This document shows positions 26,377 through 37,508 of a stretch of 64,000 nt of DNA, one piece after another (position 1 is the stretch's first letter; every line of letters begins with the position of its first letter). Origin of the DNA: RH-AL1 sp964235705 (GTDB lineage: Bacteria > Pseudomonadota > Alphaproteobacteria > Rhizobiales > Beijerinckiaceae); contig CAXSDP010000002.1 in NCBI GenBank assembly GCA_964235705.1, forward strand, positions 71,634 through 135,633, written 5' to 3'. Made by a program: the position numbers and the translations under genes. Under the pieces are notes generated by a model. That model ran no database searches, was not told the origin of the DNA, and saw only the letters and a list, made by a program, of their open reading frames with translations.

Positions 26377-27471
26377 TCAGAGCGGTGGCTCATAACTCGT
26401 GATCTCGATCCCGAAGCCGGACAGGCCGACGTAGGTGAGCGGCGTCGAGGTTCGCAAGCGGATGGAGATGACGCCCAAGTCCCGTAGGATTTGCGCGCCG
26501 AGGCCGACTTCGCGCCACTGTTGCGTCCGCAGCGTTTCCGAATCGACCGCTTGGAAACCCGATCGCACAGGAACACCTGCCGCGCCTTCGCGCAGGTAGA
26601 TCAGGACACCACTTCCCTCGGCGCGGAAGCGGGCTAGGACTCGCCTGATCTCCGAGCCACCCTTGATGACGTCGGCGACGATGTCCGCCCGGTGCAGCCG
26701 GGTCGGAACGTCACGACCATCGCCGAGATCACCGTGCACGAAGGCGAAATGCTGGACCGGATCGAAGCTCGTCACATAGACGTAGCCGGTAAGCTTGCAA
26801 CCATCGGCCTCGACCGGAAAGGTCGCGATGCGCTCGACGAGTTTCTCGCGCGCCTGCCGGTAGGCGATCAGGTCGGCGACCGAGATGCGTTTGATCCCGT
26901 GCCTCTCGGCGAAAGCCGTGATCTGCGCGCCGACCATCACGGTGCCGTCGTCGTTGGCCAGTTCGCAGATAACGCCAACCGGTGGGAGGTTGGCGAGGCG
27001 GCACAGATCGACCGCCGCCTCCGTGTGGCCGGAGCGCATCAGGACGCCTCCTTCCCGCGCGATGAGCGGGAAGACGTGTCCTGGCCGGACGAAGTCGCCC
27101 CAGCCCATGTTCCCGTTGGCGAGCGCGCGGACCGTGTTGGTGCGCTGCTCGGCGGAAATGCCGGTGGTCAATCCGTGGCGCACGTCGACGGTGACGGTGA
27201 ACGCTGTGCCGAGCGGCGCGTCGTTGGCGGCCACCATCGGGGAAAGGTGCAGGCGCTTGGCATCGTCCAACGTGATCGGCGCGCAGACGATGCCGCAGCA
27301 GTGGCGCACGATGAAGGCCATCTTCTCCGGCGTGCAGAGCGAGGCGGCGCAGACGAGGTCGCCCTCGTTCTCCCGGTCATCATCGTCGGTGACGATAATG
27401 AGTTCGCCTCGCGCGATGGCCTCGATGGCCTGCGCTATGGAGGAAACGACCGAGTGGGAATGGGTTGACAC
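26377..27471 (-). CDS. ribB: 3,4-dihydroxy-2-butanone 4-phosphate synthase with degenerate GCH II half
   Basis: Makes the four-carbon precursor of riboflavin from ribulose 5-phosphate. 364 residues from a GTG. The N-terminal RibB domain (1-205) has VTDDDDRENEGDLVCAA, GHVFPLIAREGG and SGHTEAAVDLCRLA. The C-terminal half keeps the GTP cyclohydrolase II fold, but the zinc cysteines are gone: the position of the usual GDVFGSxRCDC reads DVPTRLHRADIVADV. So it is probably monofunctional, as in other RibBA-type proteins of Rhizobiales. I see no FMN riboswitch in the 238 bases upstream, only short CCCTCGG inverted repeats. Confidence 0.93.
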   Translation of the reverse strand: MSTHSHSVVSSIAQAIEAIARGELIIVTDDDDRENEGDLVCAASLCTPEKMAFIVRHCCGIVCAPITLDDAKRLHLSPMVAANDAPLGTAFTVTVDVRHGLTTGISAEQRTNTVRALANGNMGWGDFVRPGHVFPLIAREGGVLMRSGHTEAAVDLCRLANLPPVGVICELANDDGTVMVGAQITAFAERHGIKRISVADLIAYRQAREKLVERIATFPVEADGCKLTGYVYVTSFDPVQHFAFVHGDLGDGRDVPTRLHRADIVADVIKGGSEIRRVLARFRAEGSGVLIYLREGAAGVPVRSGFQAVDSETLRTQQWREVGLGAQILRDLGVISIRLRTSTPLTYVGLSGFGIEITSYEPPL

Positions 27472-27625
27472 GAGAACCTCTTCGTCAAACAGGCGGCTTC
27501 ACGGTTCCACGCGACGGTCATCGCGAGGACCAAGCGGCCTAAACCTCGGGCGGTGCGGCTGGATCATGCCCTCGGAAAGCCCTAAAACCGAGGGAAAGGG
27601 CGAATGCCGAGGGATCCTTGGCATG

Positions 27626-27667
27626 TGGCTGCACGCGACTGGCTGCACGCGATCGCCTGCACGTCGG
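27626..27667. repeat. Three 14-bp tandem units upstream of the phosphodiester glycosidase gene
   Basis: TGGCTGCACGCGAC (27626-27639), TGGCTGCACGCGAT (27640-27653) and the degenerate CGCCTGCACGTCGG (27654-27667). They lie in the divergent ribB/phosphodiester-glycosidase spacer, just before the ribosome-binding site of the latter. Confidence 0.75.
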
Positions 27668-27709
27668 GCGAAGGTCCCGGCGCTTCCATTCGTTGGCCTA
27701 GGAGATGGC

Positions 27710-28486
27710 ATGAAGGGTGCTCGATTTCCATCTTTGCTGGGCACGTTCACTTTCGCCGGCCTCCTCGCACTATGCTGCGGATCCGTTGCGGGAGGACAAG
27801 TGGCCGGGGGGCGTTGCGGCGACCGGGGCTTCGGGGGCGTAACCTACACCGTTTGCGTCGTTGACACCGCGACCGACACACTATCCCTATTCCTTCAGGA
27901 CCCGGGCGGCCGGCCCTACGCCACCTTCGAGCAACTCGCCGCCAGTCTCGCCCAAACGCGGAGGCGGCTGGTGTTCGCGATGAACGCCGGCATGTTCCAG
28001 ACCGATCTGTCGCCGGTCGGCCTGTACGTCGAGGGAGGCGCGACGCGTCACGCCGCCAACACCCGGGACGGTCCGGGCAACTTCCACATGAAGCCCAACG
28101 GGGTGTTCTACTTCGGTCCCGACGGCGCGGGCGTGATGGAAACCACGCGCTTCCTGGACGCGCACCTCCATCCCGCCTTCGCCACGCAATCGGGCCCGAT
28201 GTTGGTGATCGATGGGGCGATCCACCCGAAGATCCAGCCCGATGGCACCTCGCTGAAGGTGCGCAACGGCGTCGGCGCGCGCGATCACCACACCGTCGTC
28301 TTCGCGATCTCGAAGGAGCCGGTCAGCTTCCACCAGTTCGCCGACCTGTTCCGCGACGGGCTCGGTTGTCCCAACGCGCTGTTCCTCGATGGCACGGTAT
28401 CGGCCCTCTACGCACCCGGCATCGGGCGCTCGGACCAATGGCAACCGGTCGGCCCGATGGTGGGCGTCACGGAAGCCCAGCCCTGA
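27710..28486 (+). CDS. Exported phosphodiester glycosidase family protein
   Basis: 258 residues from ATG 27710, preceded by GGAG. A signal peptide (PSLLGTFTFAGLLALCCGSV) precedes the NAGPA/DUF2233 domain: LVFAMNAGMFQTDLSPVGLY, NFHMKPNGVFYFG, ATQSGPMLVIDGAIHP, VRNGVGARDHHTVVFAIS and ALFLDGTVSALYAP. These are the conserved blocks of the fold, related to the human uncovering enzyme, which removes N-acetylglucosamine from a phosphodiester. The bacterial substrate is unknown, perhaps cell-wall or surface glycan. Convergent with the SPL gene, 16 bases between stops. Confidence 0.88.
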   Translation: MKGARFPSLLGTFTFAGLLALCCGSVAGGQVAGGRCGDRGFGGVTYTVCVVDTATDTLSLFLQDPGGRPYATFEQLAASLAQTRRRLVFAMNAGMFQTDLSPVGLYVEGGATRHAANTRDGPGNFHMKPNGVFYFGPDGAGVMETTRFLDAHLHPAFATQSGPMLVIDGAIHPKIQPDGTSLKVRNGVGARDHHTVVFAISKEPVSFHQFADLFRDGLGCPNALFLDGTVSALYAPGIGRSDQWQPVGPMVGVTEAQP

Positions 28487-28502
28487 CGCGTGACGGGCGC
28501 GA

Positions 28503-29606
28503 TTAGGTCCAATACAGGATGCGGGCGGACGGCAGCCGTTCGCCGAGCAGGCGGGTCAACTCGGCCCGCATCTCCTTCATCAAGCTCGCGGGATAAACGT
28601 GCTTGACCGAGCCGAACTTCGTCAGCTTGCGCGAGCGTTGCGCCTCGTCCATCTCGAGCTTGGAGCCGGGATACCAAGCCCGCAGCATCGCCTTCGACTT
28701 TGGCGTGAAGCGATGGGTGATCAACTCGGCGGTGAGGTCGAGGTCGGGCACGCCGGCGAGCGCATCCGCCGTCATCGCGAACAGGTCGGCGTAGCCCTCA
28801 CGCCAATTCTCGACCGGCTGGATTGGAGCCACCGTCAAGCCAACGCGATAGCCGTCCCGCGCGAGGCGGCCGAGCGCCTCCAACCGCGCGGCGAGCGCGC
28901 TGGTGCCACCCTCGAATCGCAGGAGGGACTGGGCGTTGACCGACATGCGCACCCGCGTCTTGCGCCGGTGGTCGAGGCCGATCAGCGGCTCGACGGCACC
29001 GAACTTCGTCGTGAAGCGCAGCTGGACGTCGGCGTCCCAGGCGCCGAAGAAGGTCACGGCCCGCGCCAAACTGCCGGTGAGGTGCTCCACGCCGAGCGGA
29101 TCGGCGTAGCAAGAGGCCTCGAACGTGGTGCCCTCGTGCGCCCGCTCCACCGACCCCGACGTCACGGCGCCCTTGCCGAGGTAGGAGGCGAGTCCGTCCA
29201 GGATCTGGTCGATGTTGGCGTAGACGCGGGTGATCGGGGGCCCGCCGAGCGAACCGGCGAGGTAACAATATTGACAATGGGCCGGGCAACCCTCGGCGAG
29301 GTCGAAACGCCAATCCGCCGAGGGCGGAATCGACTGCAAACGTCGCTTGGCTTCGGAGGCGATCACCACCGCGAGCGTCGATTTGGCGCGCACGTAATCG
29401 GCACGAGGATCGACGCCGCCGACGAGGCCGGTAAGCCTGTCGTTGGCAAGTTCGACGATTTCGGCGCCCCCGCGCGCCGCGCGCTCCACGATCGCGCGGC
29501 CATACGCGAGATCACGGGCCGAACGCGTGACTAGGACCCGCTTCGGCATCCACAACCGGACCGATGAAGGGGTGGCGGGATGGGGCCGGGTATCCGGCGG
29601 AGGCAT
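28503..29606 (-). CDS. SPL family radical SAM protein
   Basis: About 367 residues. CPAHCQYCYLAG is a C-x3-C-x2-C radical SAM cluster motif, preceded by DLAEG. The remainder (TTFEASCYADPLGVEHLTGS, VQLRFTTKFGAVEPLIGLDH, RVRMSVNAQSLLRFEGGTSA, VGLTVAPIQPVENWREGY) matches the spore photoproduct lyase-like family found in many non-sporulating alphaproteobacteria. True spore photoproduct repair is unlikely since the organism should not sporulate; another DNA-lesion role is possible. Start is uncertain: ATG at 29630, 29606 or 29549. Confidence 0.88.
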   Translation of the reverse strand: MPPPDTRPHPATPSSVRLWMPKRVLVTRSARDLAYGRAIVERAARGGAEIVELANDRLTGLVGGVDPRADYVRAKSTLAVVIASEAKRRLQSIPPSADWRFDLAEGCPAHCQYCYLAGSLGGPPITRVYANIDQILDGLASYLGKGAVTSGSVERAHEGTTFEASCYADPLGVEHLTGSLARAVTFFGAWDADVQLRFTTKFGAVEPLIGLDHRRKTRVRMSVNAQSLLRFEGGTSALAARLEALGRLARDGYRVGLTVAPIQPVENWREGYADLFAMTADALAGVPDLDLTAELITHRFTPKSKAMLRAWYPGSKLEMDEAQRSRKLTKFGSVKHVYPASLMKEMRAELTRLLGERLPSARILYWT

Positions 29607-29712
29607 GGCTTCTGCGAGGGTGGTTATCATGAGGTGCGAACGCGAATCGATGGCGAGGGCGTTCCATCGGCGATCGCGCGAATCGTCGCCGTTCAGTCCC
29701 GCAGGAGCGCCG

Positions 29713-30053
29713 ATGGTGAAACCCTGTCGTCGGCGCATGTTCCCATCGCGACAAGTTCGAGGGGCCACGAGCAAGGTCCATCCGCCGATCCTCGTCACGG
29801 TCGTTCTGGCAGGCGTCGTCTTCTTGAACCAATGGGCGCAGCAGACTTGACTCGTACCAAGCGTCGCGGCGGCGGTCTTCAGCCCGGAGCCGCCCGCCGC
29901 GCGACCCGACAGCATCGCCACCGGTCGGATCATCGGCGGCGTCGCGGGCTTCATCGGCGTCCTCGCGCTGATACGGCGGCCGTGCCCGCGTTCACCGGCG
30001 ACCACGACCTCTTCGCCGCACGCTGCAGAGCGATCGGTGTCGCGATCTCGTAG
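29713..30053 (+). pseudogene. Possible remnant of a small membrane protein gene
   Basis: In the 600-base spacer between the SPL and aroC genes. From ATG 29713 a 45-residue reading ends in a membrane-like helix (ILVTVVLAGVVFLNQWAQQT) and a TGA. The same frame continues beyond the TGA with PPAARPDSIATGRIIGGVAG FIGVLALIRR, a second helix. A frame change would then give VPAFTGDHDLFAARCRAIGV and a stop near 30053. A stop plus a frameshift suggests decay. Family unknown; high GC makes chance readings common, so confidence is low. The rest of 29631-30223 holds nothing recognisable. Confidence 0.25.
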
Positions 30054-30223
30054 GTCGCGTGACTCGGGTTCAAGGCGATCAGCCGGCCAGGGACGCCACC
30101 GCCGCGCGCGTCGCTTCGGCCTTGGACAAGGCGACATGGCTCGGCGCAGGGCGCCTTCCGATCGGGACCACCCTGGTGACGGTGTTGGGCGAGGTCGCGA
30201 GGCGAACCGTTCTCGCTGACGGG

Positions 30224-31348
30224 TCAGTCCAGCGGCCCACCGTCCGGCCCGCTCACGCGCGCCTCGCCGTTCTGCCCCCGATGACGCAGGAAATGATCGG
30301 CCAGCACGCAGGCCATCGTCGCTTCGCCCACTGGAACGGCGCGGATGCCGACGCAAGGGTCGTGACGACCCTTGGTGACGATCTCGGCCTGCTCGCCGGT
30401 TCGCGTGATCGTTTGACGCGGCTTGAGGATGGATGACGTCGGTTTGACCGCGAAACGGGCGACGATCGGCTGTCCCGTCGATATCCCGCCCGCGATGCCA
30501 CCTGCATGGTTGGACAGGAACAATGGCGCGCCGTCGTCGCCCATCCGCATCTCGTCGGCGTTCTCCTCGCCGCGCAGGGCGGCGGCGGCGAATCCCTCGC
30601 CGATCTCCACGCCTTTGACGGCGTTGATCGACATGAGGGCACCGGCGAGGTCGGCGTCGAGCTTGGCGTAGAGCGGCGCTCCCCACCCCGCCGGAACCCC
30701 TTCGGCCACCACCTCGAGCACGGCACCGACCGAGGAGCCATCCTTGCGGATCGCGTCGAGATAACGCTCGAAGTCCCGTGCCGCGACCGGATCGGGGCAG
30801 AAGAACGGGTTGCGCGCGACCTCGTCCCAATCCCAGCGGTCGCGATCGACGACGTGGGGACCCATCCGCACCAGCGCCCCACGAATCGTCACGCCCGGCA
30901 CGATCCTGCGCGCAATGGCGCCCGCCGCGACCCGCGCGGCCGTTTCCCGCGCCGACGACCGGCCGCCGCCGCGATGGTCGCGGATACCGTATTTGGCGTC
31001 GTAGGCGTAGTCGGCGTGGCCCGGACGATAGCTGTCCTTGATCGCGTCGTAGTCCTTGGACCGCTGGTCCTCGTTGGCGATCAGCAGGGTGATCGGTGTG
31101 CCGGTCGTCACCTGCTCGCCATCGGGACCGGCCACGACGCCCGACAGGATCTGGACCGTGTCGGACTCGCGGCGCTGCGTGGTGAAACGGGATTGGCCCG
31201 GCTTCCGTTTATCGAGGAAGCCCTGGATGTCGGCTTCGGTCAGCGGGATCAGGGGCGGGCATCCGTCGACGACGCAGCCGATCGCCGCCCCATGGCTCTC
31301 CCCAAAGGTCGTCACTCGGAAAAGGTGGCCGAACGTGTTGTGGGACAC
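30224..31348 (-). CDS. aroC: Chorismate synthase
   Basis: Last step of the shikimate pathway, converting EPSP to chorismate with reduced FMN. 374 residues from a GTG at 31348 (SHNTFGHLFRVTTFGESHG). FGESHGAAIGCVVDGCPP, DHRGGGRSSARETAARVAAG and the late RFAVKPTSSILKPRQTI are the family signatures, with the conserved active-site His and Arg residues. It lies 65 bases downstream of fabI on the same strand, a common pairing in Rhizobiales. Confidence 0.96.
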   Translation of the reverse strand: MSHNTFGHLFRVTTFGESHGAAIGCVVDGCPPLIPLTEADIQGFLDKRKPGQSRFTTQRRESDTVQILSGVVAGPDGEQVTTGTPITLLIANEDQRSKDYDAIKDSYRPGHADYAYDAKYGIRDHRGGGRSSARETAARVAAGAIARRIVPGVTIRGALVRMGPHVVDRDRWDWDEVARNPFFCPDPVAARDFERYLDAIRKDGSSVGAVLEVVAEGVPAGWGAPLYAKLDADLAGALMSINAVKGVEIGEGFAAAALRGEENADEMRMGDDGAPLFLSNHAGGIAGGISTGQPIVARFAVKPTSSILKPRQTITRTGEQAEIVTKGRHDPCVGIRAVPVGEATMACVLADHFLRHRGQNGEARVSGPDGGPLD

Positions 31349-31413
31349 AGCGAGGTTCTATCGGGGAGTTTTGGTTTCCTCGCGGCCGCTCGAGGCGGGA
31401 ACGCGGGGGAGCC

Positions 31414-32307
31414 CTAATCCTTGAGCAGCGCGCCCATGTCCGGGGCGGCGGGGTTTTTCATGCCGACGATGTGGTAGCCGGCGTCGACGTGCAGGATCTC
31501 GCCGGTGATGCCCCTGGAAAAGTCCGACAGGAGGAAGGCCGCCGTCTCGCCGACTTCGTCCGTCGTGACCGAGCGGCGCAGCGGGGCGTTGTACTCGTTC
31601 CATTTCAAAATGTAGCGAAAGTCGCCGATACCGGAGGCGGCCAACGTCTTGATCGGTCCGGCGGAGATGGCGTTGACCCTGATGTTCTTCTCGCCGAGGT
31701 CGGCGGCGAGGTAGCGCACGGAGGACTCCAACGCCGCCTTGGCCACGCCCATGACGTTGTAGTGCGGCATGTACTTCTCGGCGCCATAGTAGGTCAGGGT
31801 CAGCATGGAGCCGCCCTTCGTCATCAGCTTCTCCGCGCGTTGGGCGACCGCCGTGAAGGAGTAGCAGGAGATCAGCATGGTCATGCTGAAATTCTCCGCC
31901 GTCGTGTCGACGTAACGGCCGGTCAGCTGCTCGCGGTCGGAGAAAGCGACGCAATGGACGATGAAGTCGAGCGCGCCCCATTCCTCCTCCACCACCTTGA
32001 AGACGGCGTCGATGGAGGCGGCGTCGGTGACGTCGCAGTGGCCGACCACCTTGGCACCAAGCTCGTCGGCCAGCGGACGCACGCGTTTGCCGAGTGCCTC
32101 GCCTTGATAGGTGAAGGCGAGCTCGGCGCCGGCCTCGGCCGCTTGCTTGGCGATCCCCCAGGCGATCGAGCGGTTGTTGGCGACACCGAGCACGAGCCCG
32201 CGTTTACCCGCCAGCAAGCCTCCCGCCTTGGTTAGTTCCGCCTTGTTTAAATCCGCCTTGGCCGGTCCCGCCTTGGCCGACGCGGTCACGAGTCCCGGTT
32301 GGGTCAT
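31414..32307 (-). CDS. fabI: NADH-dependent enoyl-ACP reductase
   Basis: Final reduction of the fatty acid elongation cycle. 297 residues from MTQPGLVTASAKAGP. The FabI core begins LLAGKRGLVLGVANNRSIAW (NAD-binding), with FTYQGE and the catalytic Tyr-x6-Lys in YNVMGVAK. ISAGPIKTLAASGI is the loop that closes on triclosan-type inhibitors. The N-terminus carries about 25 extra residues made of five-residue repeats (KAGPA KADLN KAELT KAGGL) from a 15-bp DNA repeat. Upstream a divergent sigma factor gene starts after 246 bases. Confidence 0.95.
   Translation of the reverse strand: MTQPGLVTASAKAGPAKADLNKAELTKAGGLLAGKRGLVLGVANNRSIAWGIAKQAAEAGAELAFTYQGEALGKRVRPLADELGAKVVGHCDVTDAASIDAVFKVVEEEWGALDFIVHCVAFSDREQLTGRYVDTTAENFSMTMLISCYSFTAVAQRAEKLMTKGGSMLTLTYYGAEKYMPHYNVMGVAKAALESSVRYLAADLGEKNIRVNAISAGPIKTLAASGIGDFRYILKWNEYNAPLRRSVTTDEVGETAAFLLSDFSRGITGEILHVDAGYHIVGMKNPAAPDMGALLKD
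32221..32280 (-). repeat. Four in-frame 15-bp units at the fabI N-terminus
   Basis: On the + strand TCCCGCCTTGGTTAG, TTCCGCCTTGTTTAA, ATCCGCCTTGGCCGG and TCCCGCCTTGGCCGA run back to back (32221-32235, 32236-32250, 32251-32265, 32266-32280). On the coding strand they give a Lys-Ala pentapeptide repeat at the extreme N-terminus of FabI. Confidence 0.9.
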
Positions 32308-32553
32308 CCTAGATCCGGTTGAAGTGCTTCGAAACCCGTTTGGACGGGTGACATCCGACGTCGCGTTTAAGCGTACCGTCCGTCGAGCGCAAGGCCGCAG
32401 CCTCACCCTCGGCGAAATGGGGCACCGTCGAAAAACTCTTTAGGCATCCCCTCCAAACAGGGTTACTTTTTCGTTAATGCTACATCGGGTCCGAGTCTTC
32501 CGTCGTAGGAGGAAGCCTCTGGATCCAGGCATGGACATGGCGGGAGGGGTCGG

Positions 32554-33096
32554 GTGACGGTCCGGTCGACACTGCGGGAGGATATCAACGCGTTGACGCC
32601 GCGCCTGCGTCGTTACGCTCGTGCGCTGGCGACCGGCGGGGCCGGATCGAGCGAAGTGGCCGACGACATCGTCCATGCCACGTTGATGAGGGCGATAGGA
32701 TCCAGGCAAATCGGCGTGCCGACTGACAGGATCGTCAGGATCTACGCCACCGTGACGCAACTCCATCGTGAGGTCGCGGCGTCCGGATGCCAGGTACTGG
32801 CGGCCGGCGTCGGACGGCCGTCCGCCTCGGGGACGAGCCTCGCGCCACACGCCGCGCGCCCCACCAAGATGGCGACCGCCTTGATGAACCTGCCGCTGGC
32901 GGACCGCGAGGCGCTCCTCCTCGTCGTCGTGGAAGGCTTCGACTACGGCGACGCGGCGCGCATCATCAGGATCTCCCGCAGCCAGCTCCTGGGCCGCTTG
33001 ACCCAGGCGCGCACGGCGTTCGACAAGCAGCTCGGAACACGAGTCGAAGCCGCGCCGCGCATGCGGACGGCCTCGCACCTGCGGCTCGTGACCTGA
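32554..33096 (+). CDS. Divergent ECF-type RNA polymerase sigma factor
   Basis: 180 residues from a GTG at 32554 with GGGAGGGG upstream. Region 2 is recognisable (LRRYARALATGGAGSSEVADDIVHATLMRA) only in its first part; the -10 recognition part (RIVRIYATVTQLHREVA) lacks the usual Trp/Arg pattern. Region 4 is better: LMNLPLADREALLLVVVEGF DYGDAARIIRISRSQLLGRL. The next gene starts one base after the stop and looks like its anti-sigma factor, which supports the call. No sigma-specific operator was found upstream. Confidence 0.7.
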   Translation: MTVRSTLREDINALTPRLRRYARALATGGAGSSEVADDIVHATLMRAIGSRQIGVPTDRIVRIYATVTQLHREVAASGCQVLAAGVGRPSASGTSLAPHAARPTKMATALMNLPLADREALLLVVVEGFDYGDAARIIRISRSQLLGRLTQARTAFDKQLGTRVEAAPRMRTASHLRLVT

Positions 33097-33097
33097 G

Positions 33098-33886
33098 ATG
33101 GGCCTGACCGAAAGCCACGTCGCCGAAGCCGACCTTCACGCCTTCGTCGATGGACGCCTCACCCTGGATCGACGCGCGGACGTCCTGCGCCTCCTCTCGT
33201 CGTCCCGGGCCGACCGGGCCCTGATCGAGGCGTGGCAGGATCAGAACGACGCCCTGCGAGGCGCTTTCGCCGGCGTCGAACGAGAGCCGCTCCCTCCCAC
33301 CCTAAACCTAGCGCCCCTATCCCACTTGCGCCTGGCGGAACCCATCGCGCCCGAACCGGAGCCCGCGCGCTCACGGCAGAACGGCAGGATGTTCGCCGCG
33401 CTGGCGACCGCCGCCGTCATCATGGCCGGCTTCGCCGGGGCTTGGACGCTGAGGGACACGTCCGATGGCGACGTCGTCGTCAATGGGGGCTCCCGCACCT
33501 CGATCGAGGAGGGACTTGCCAAGAGCGCGGTCGCGGCCCTTGCCAGAGAGGGCGGCCCATCCAAGACCACTCGGCGTCCCGGTGACGGGAGCCTGCCGAC
33601 GACGACGATCCCGGACCTGGGCCGCAGCGGCTTCGATTTGATCCGGGCGGAAGCGGCGGTGTTGCCGGCCTCGCTCGTGTTCCACTACGAGAACGCCGCC
33701 GCCGAGCGGGTCGTCATCAGCGTTGCCCGGGGCGCCAGCGTGCGCGCAAGTTCCGCTCCCGCGCTGATCGGCGGGGCGTGGAGTTGGTACCGGCACGACA
33801 AGGCCTATGCCCTCGCCGGCACGATGCCGCCAAGCCGCCTTCACGCCTTGGCGACGACCCTACAAGGTGGCGACGGGGTCGACTAG
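33098..33886 (+). CDS. Membrane-anchored anti-sigma factor-like protein
   Basis: 262 residues. The cytoplasmic N-terminus ESHVAEADLHAFVDGRLTLD has the helix typical of proteobacterial anti-sigma factors that lack the zinc H-x3-C-x2-C motif. A single membrane helix (FAALATAAVIMAGFAGAWTL) at about 100-120 leads to a periplasmic domain (FDLIRAEAAVLPASLVFHYE, AWSWYRHDKAYALAGTMPPS) that is conserved in such regulators. It directly follows the sigma gene and is translationally coupled (TGAgATG). The signal sensed is unknown. Confidence 0.78.
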   Translation: MGLTESHVAEADLHAFVDGRLTLDRRADVLRLLSSSRADRALIEAWQDQNDALRGAFAGVEREPLPPTLNLAPLSHLRLAEPIAPEPEPARSRQNGRMFAALATAAVIMAGFAGAWTLRDTSDGDVVVNGGSRTSIEEGLAKSAVAALAREGGPSKTTRRPGDGSLPTTTIPDLGRSGFDLIRAEAAVLPASLVFHYENAAAERVVISVARGASVRASSAPALIGGAWSWYRHDKAYALAGTMPPSRLHALATTLQGGDGVD

Positions 33887-33991
33887 CGGCACATCGACCC
33901 GGCGAGACGTGCGGGCTCGCCGCCTGTACCTGGCCTGCCTGGGCTCCTCGCGAGGTTGCACCATCCCCGCGCACGAAAACGGAATGTCGAG

Positions 33992-34843
33992 ATGAGCACA
34001 TGCGTGTTGCACGATCGCGCCATCGTCGCTGTCTCAGGCGATGACGCGGAGGGTTTCCTCAATCGGCTCTTCACCAACAACATGCTGGCGATGCGATCCG
34101 GCGAGGCGCGCTACGCCGCGCTGCTTTCCCCCCAGGGCAAGCTGTTGTTCGACTTCCTCGTCGTGCGCCGCCCCGGGGCGTTCTGGATCGACTGCCGACG
34201 CGAGCAGGCCGCCGCGTTCGCGCGTAAGCTAGAAACGGTCAAGCTTCGCGCGAAGGTCGTGATCGCGGATCAATCGGGGGAGATGGCGGTCGCCGCCCTA
34301 TGGGGTGGCTCGGTGGGGACCGCGCCGGGCCTCGTATTCCGTGACCCGCGTCATGACGGATTGGGACACCGCATCGTCGCACCCCTCGACGCGTTGGACG
34401 GCTTTGAGGGGGACGTCGACGCCTACCAAGCGCATCGCATCGCCCTCGGCGTCCCAGAAGGCGGCCTGGACTTCACCTATGGCGATACGTTCGTGCACGA
34501 TGCCAACCTCGATCTCCTGCACGGGGTCGACTTCGACAAAGGGTGCTACGTCGGTCAGGAAGTCGTGTCCCGCGTCCATCACCGCAAGTCGGCGCGCAAG
34601 CGGGTGGTCAAGATCCACTTCTACGGCGACCCCGCCCCCGACGGCGCCGAACTCATGGCCGGGCCGTTGCGCATCGGCGAGATCACGTCGTGCGCTTCGC
34701 ACGAGGCCCTGGCGTCGGCGCGCATCGATCGCCTAGCCGAAGCGGCATCCGCCAACGTGCCGGTGACGGCCAACGAGACGCTGGTCGCCGTCACCCTACC
34801 CTCTCCGAGCGTCGTGGACACGTCCTCTTCATCATCGAATTAG
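33992..34843 (+). CDS. ygfZ: Folate-binding YgfZ family protein
   Basis: Tetrahydrofolate-dependent factor that supports Fe-S enzyme assembly or repair, a paralogue of the glycine cleavage T-protein. 283 residues from MSTCVLHDRAIVAVSGDDAE. The strict signature KGCYVGQEVVSRVHHR lies at about residue 183. LFTNNMLAMRSGEARYAALL and PQGKLLFDFLV are the N-terminal family blocks. A Ser-rich tail follows. ATG at 33992 chosen because relatives begin there; an in-frame ATG 12 codons earlier adds a basic leader. Confidence 0.92.
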   Translation: MSTCVLHDRAIVAVSGDDAEGFLNRLFTNNMLAMRSGEARYAALLSPQGKLLFDFLVVRRPGAFWIDCRREQAAAFARKLETVKLRAKVVIADQSGEMAVAALWGGSVGTAPGLVFRDPRHDGLGHRIVAPLDALDGFEGDVDAYQAHRIALGVPEGGLDFTYGDTFVHDANLDLLHGVDFDKGCYVGQEVVSRVHHRKSARKRVVKIHFYGDPAPDGAELMAGPLRIGEITSCASHEALASARIDRLAEAASANVPVTANETLVAVTLPSPSVVDTSSSSSN

Positions 34844-34898
34844 AGGTTGGAGGCCGCCTAACCGTCATCGCATGGAAAGCATCGGCGATATGATGAAC

Positions 34899-34924
34899 GA
34901 GGGTTGATCGCGGACTCAACCCTC
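34899..34924. terminator. Bidirectional hairpin between ygfZ and clpA
   Basis: Perfect 9-bp inverted repeat GAGGGTTGA / TCAACCCTC with an 8-base loop, in the 113-base space between the convergent ygfZ (+) and clpA (-) stops. No long T-run, but position and symmetry fit a shared terminator. Confidence 0.65.
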
Positions 34925-34956
34925 CTCCCCTCATGCGCTCCGGGGTCCGCTCAGCT

Positions 34957-37497
<2,541 letters not shown>

Positions 37498-37508
37498 GGC
37501 GTCGACCT

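Noticed and set aside
27472..27709. Possible FMN riboswitch upstream of ribB
   Set aside because: The conserved RFN core (such as the GGCGGT and CCCACC stretches in order) is not present; only short CCCTCGG inverted repeats are seen.
28503..29606. Call as true spore photoproduct lyase
   Set aside because: The family match is clear, but gene content is that of a non-sporulating alphaproteobacterium, so only the family name is used.
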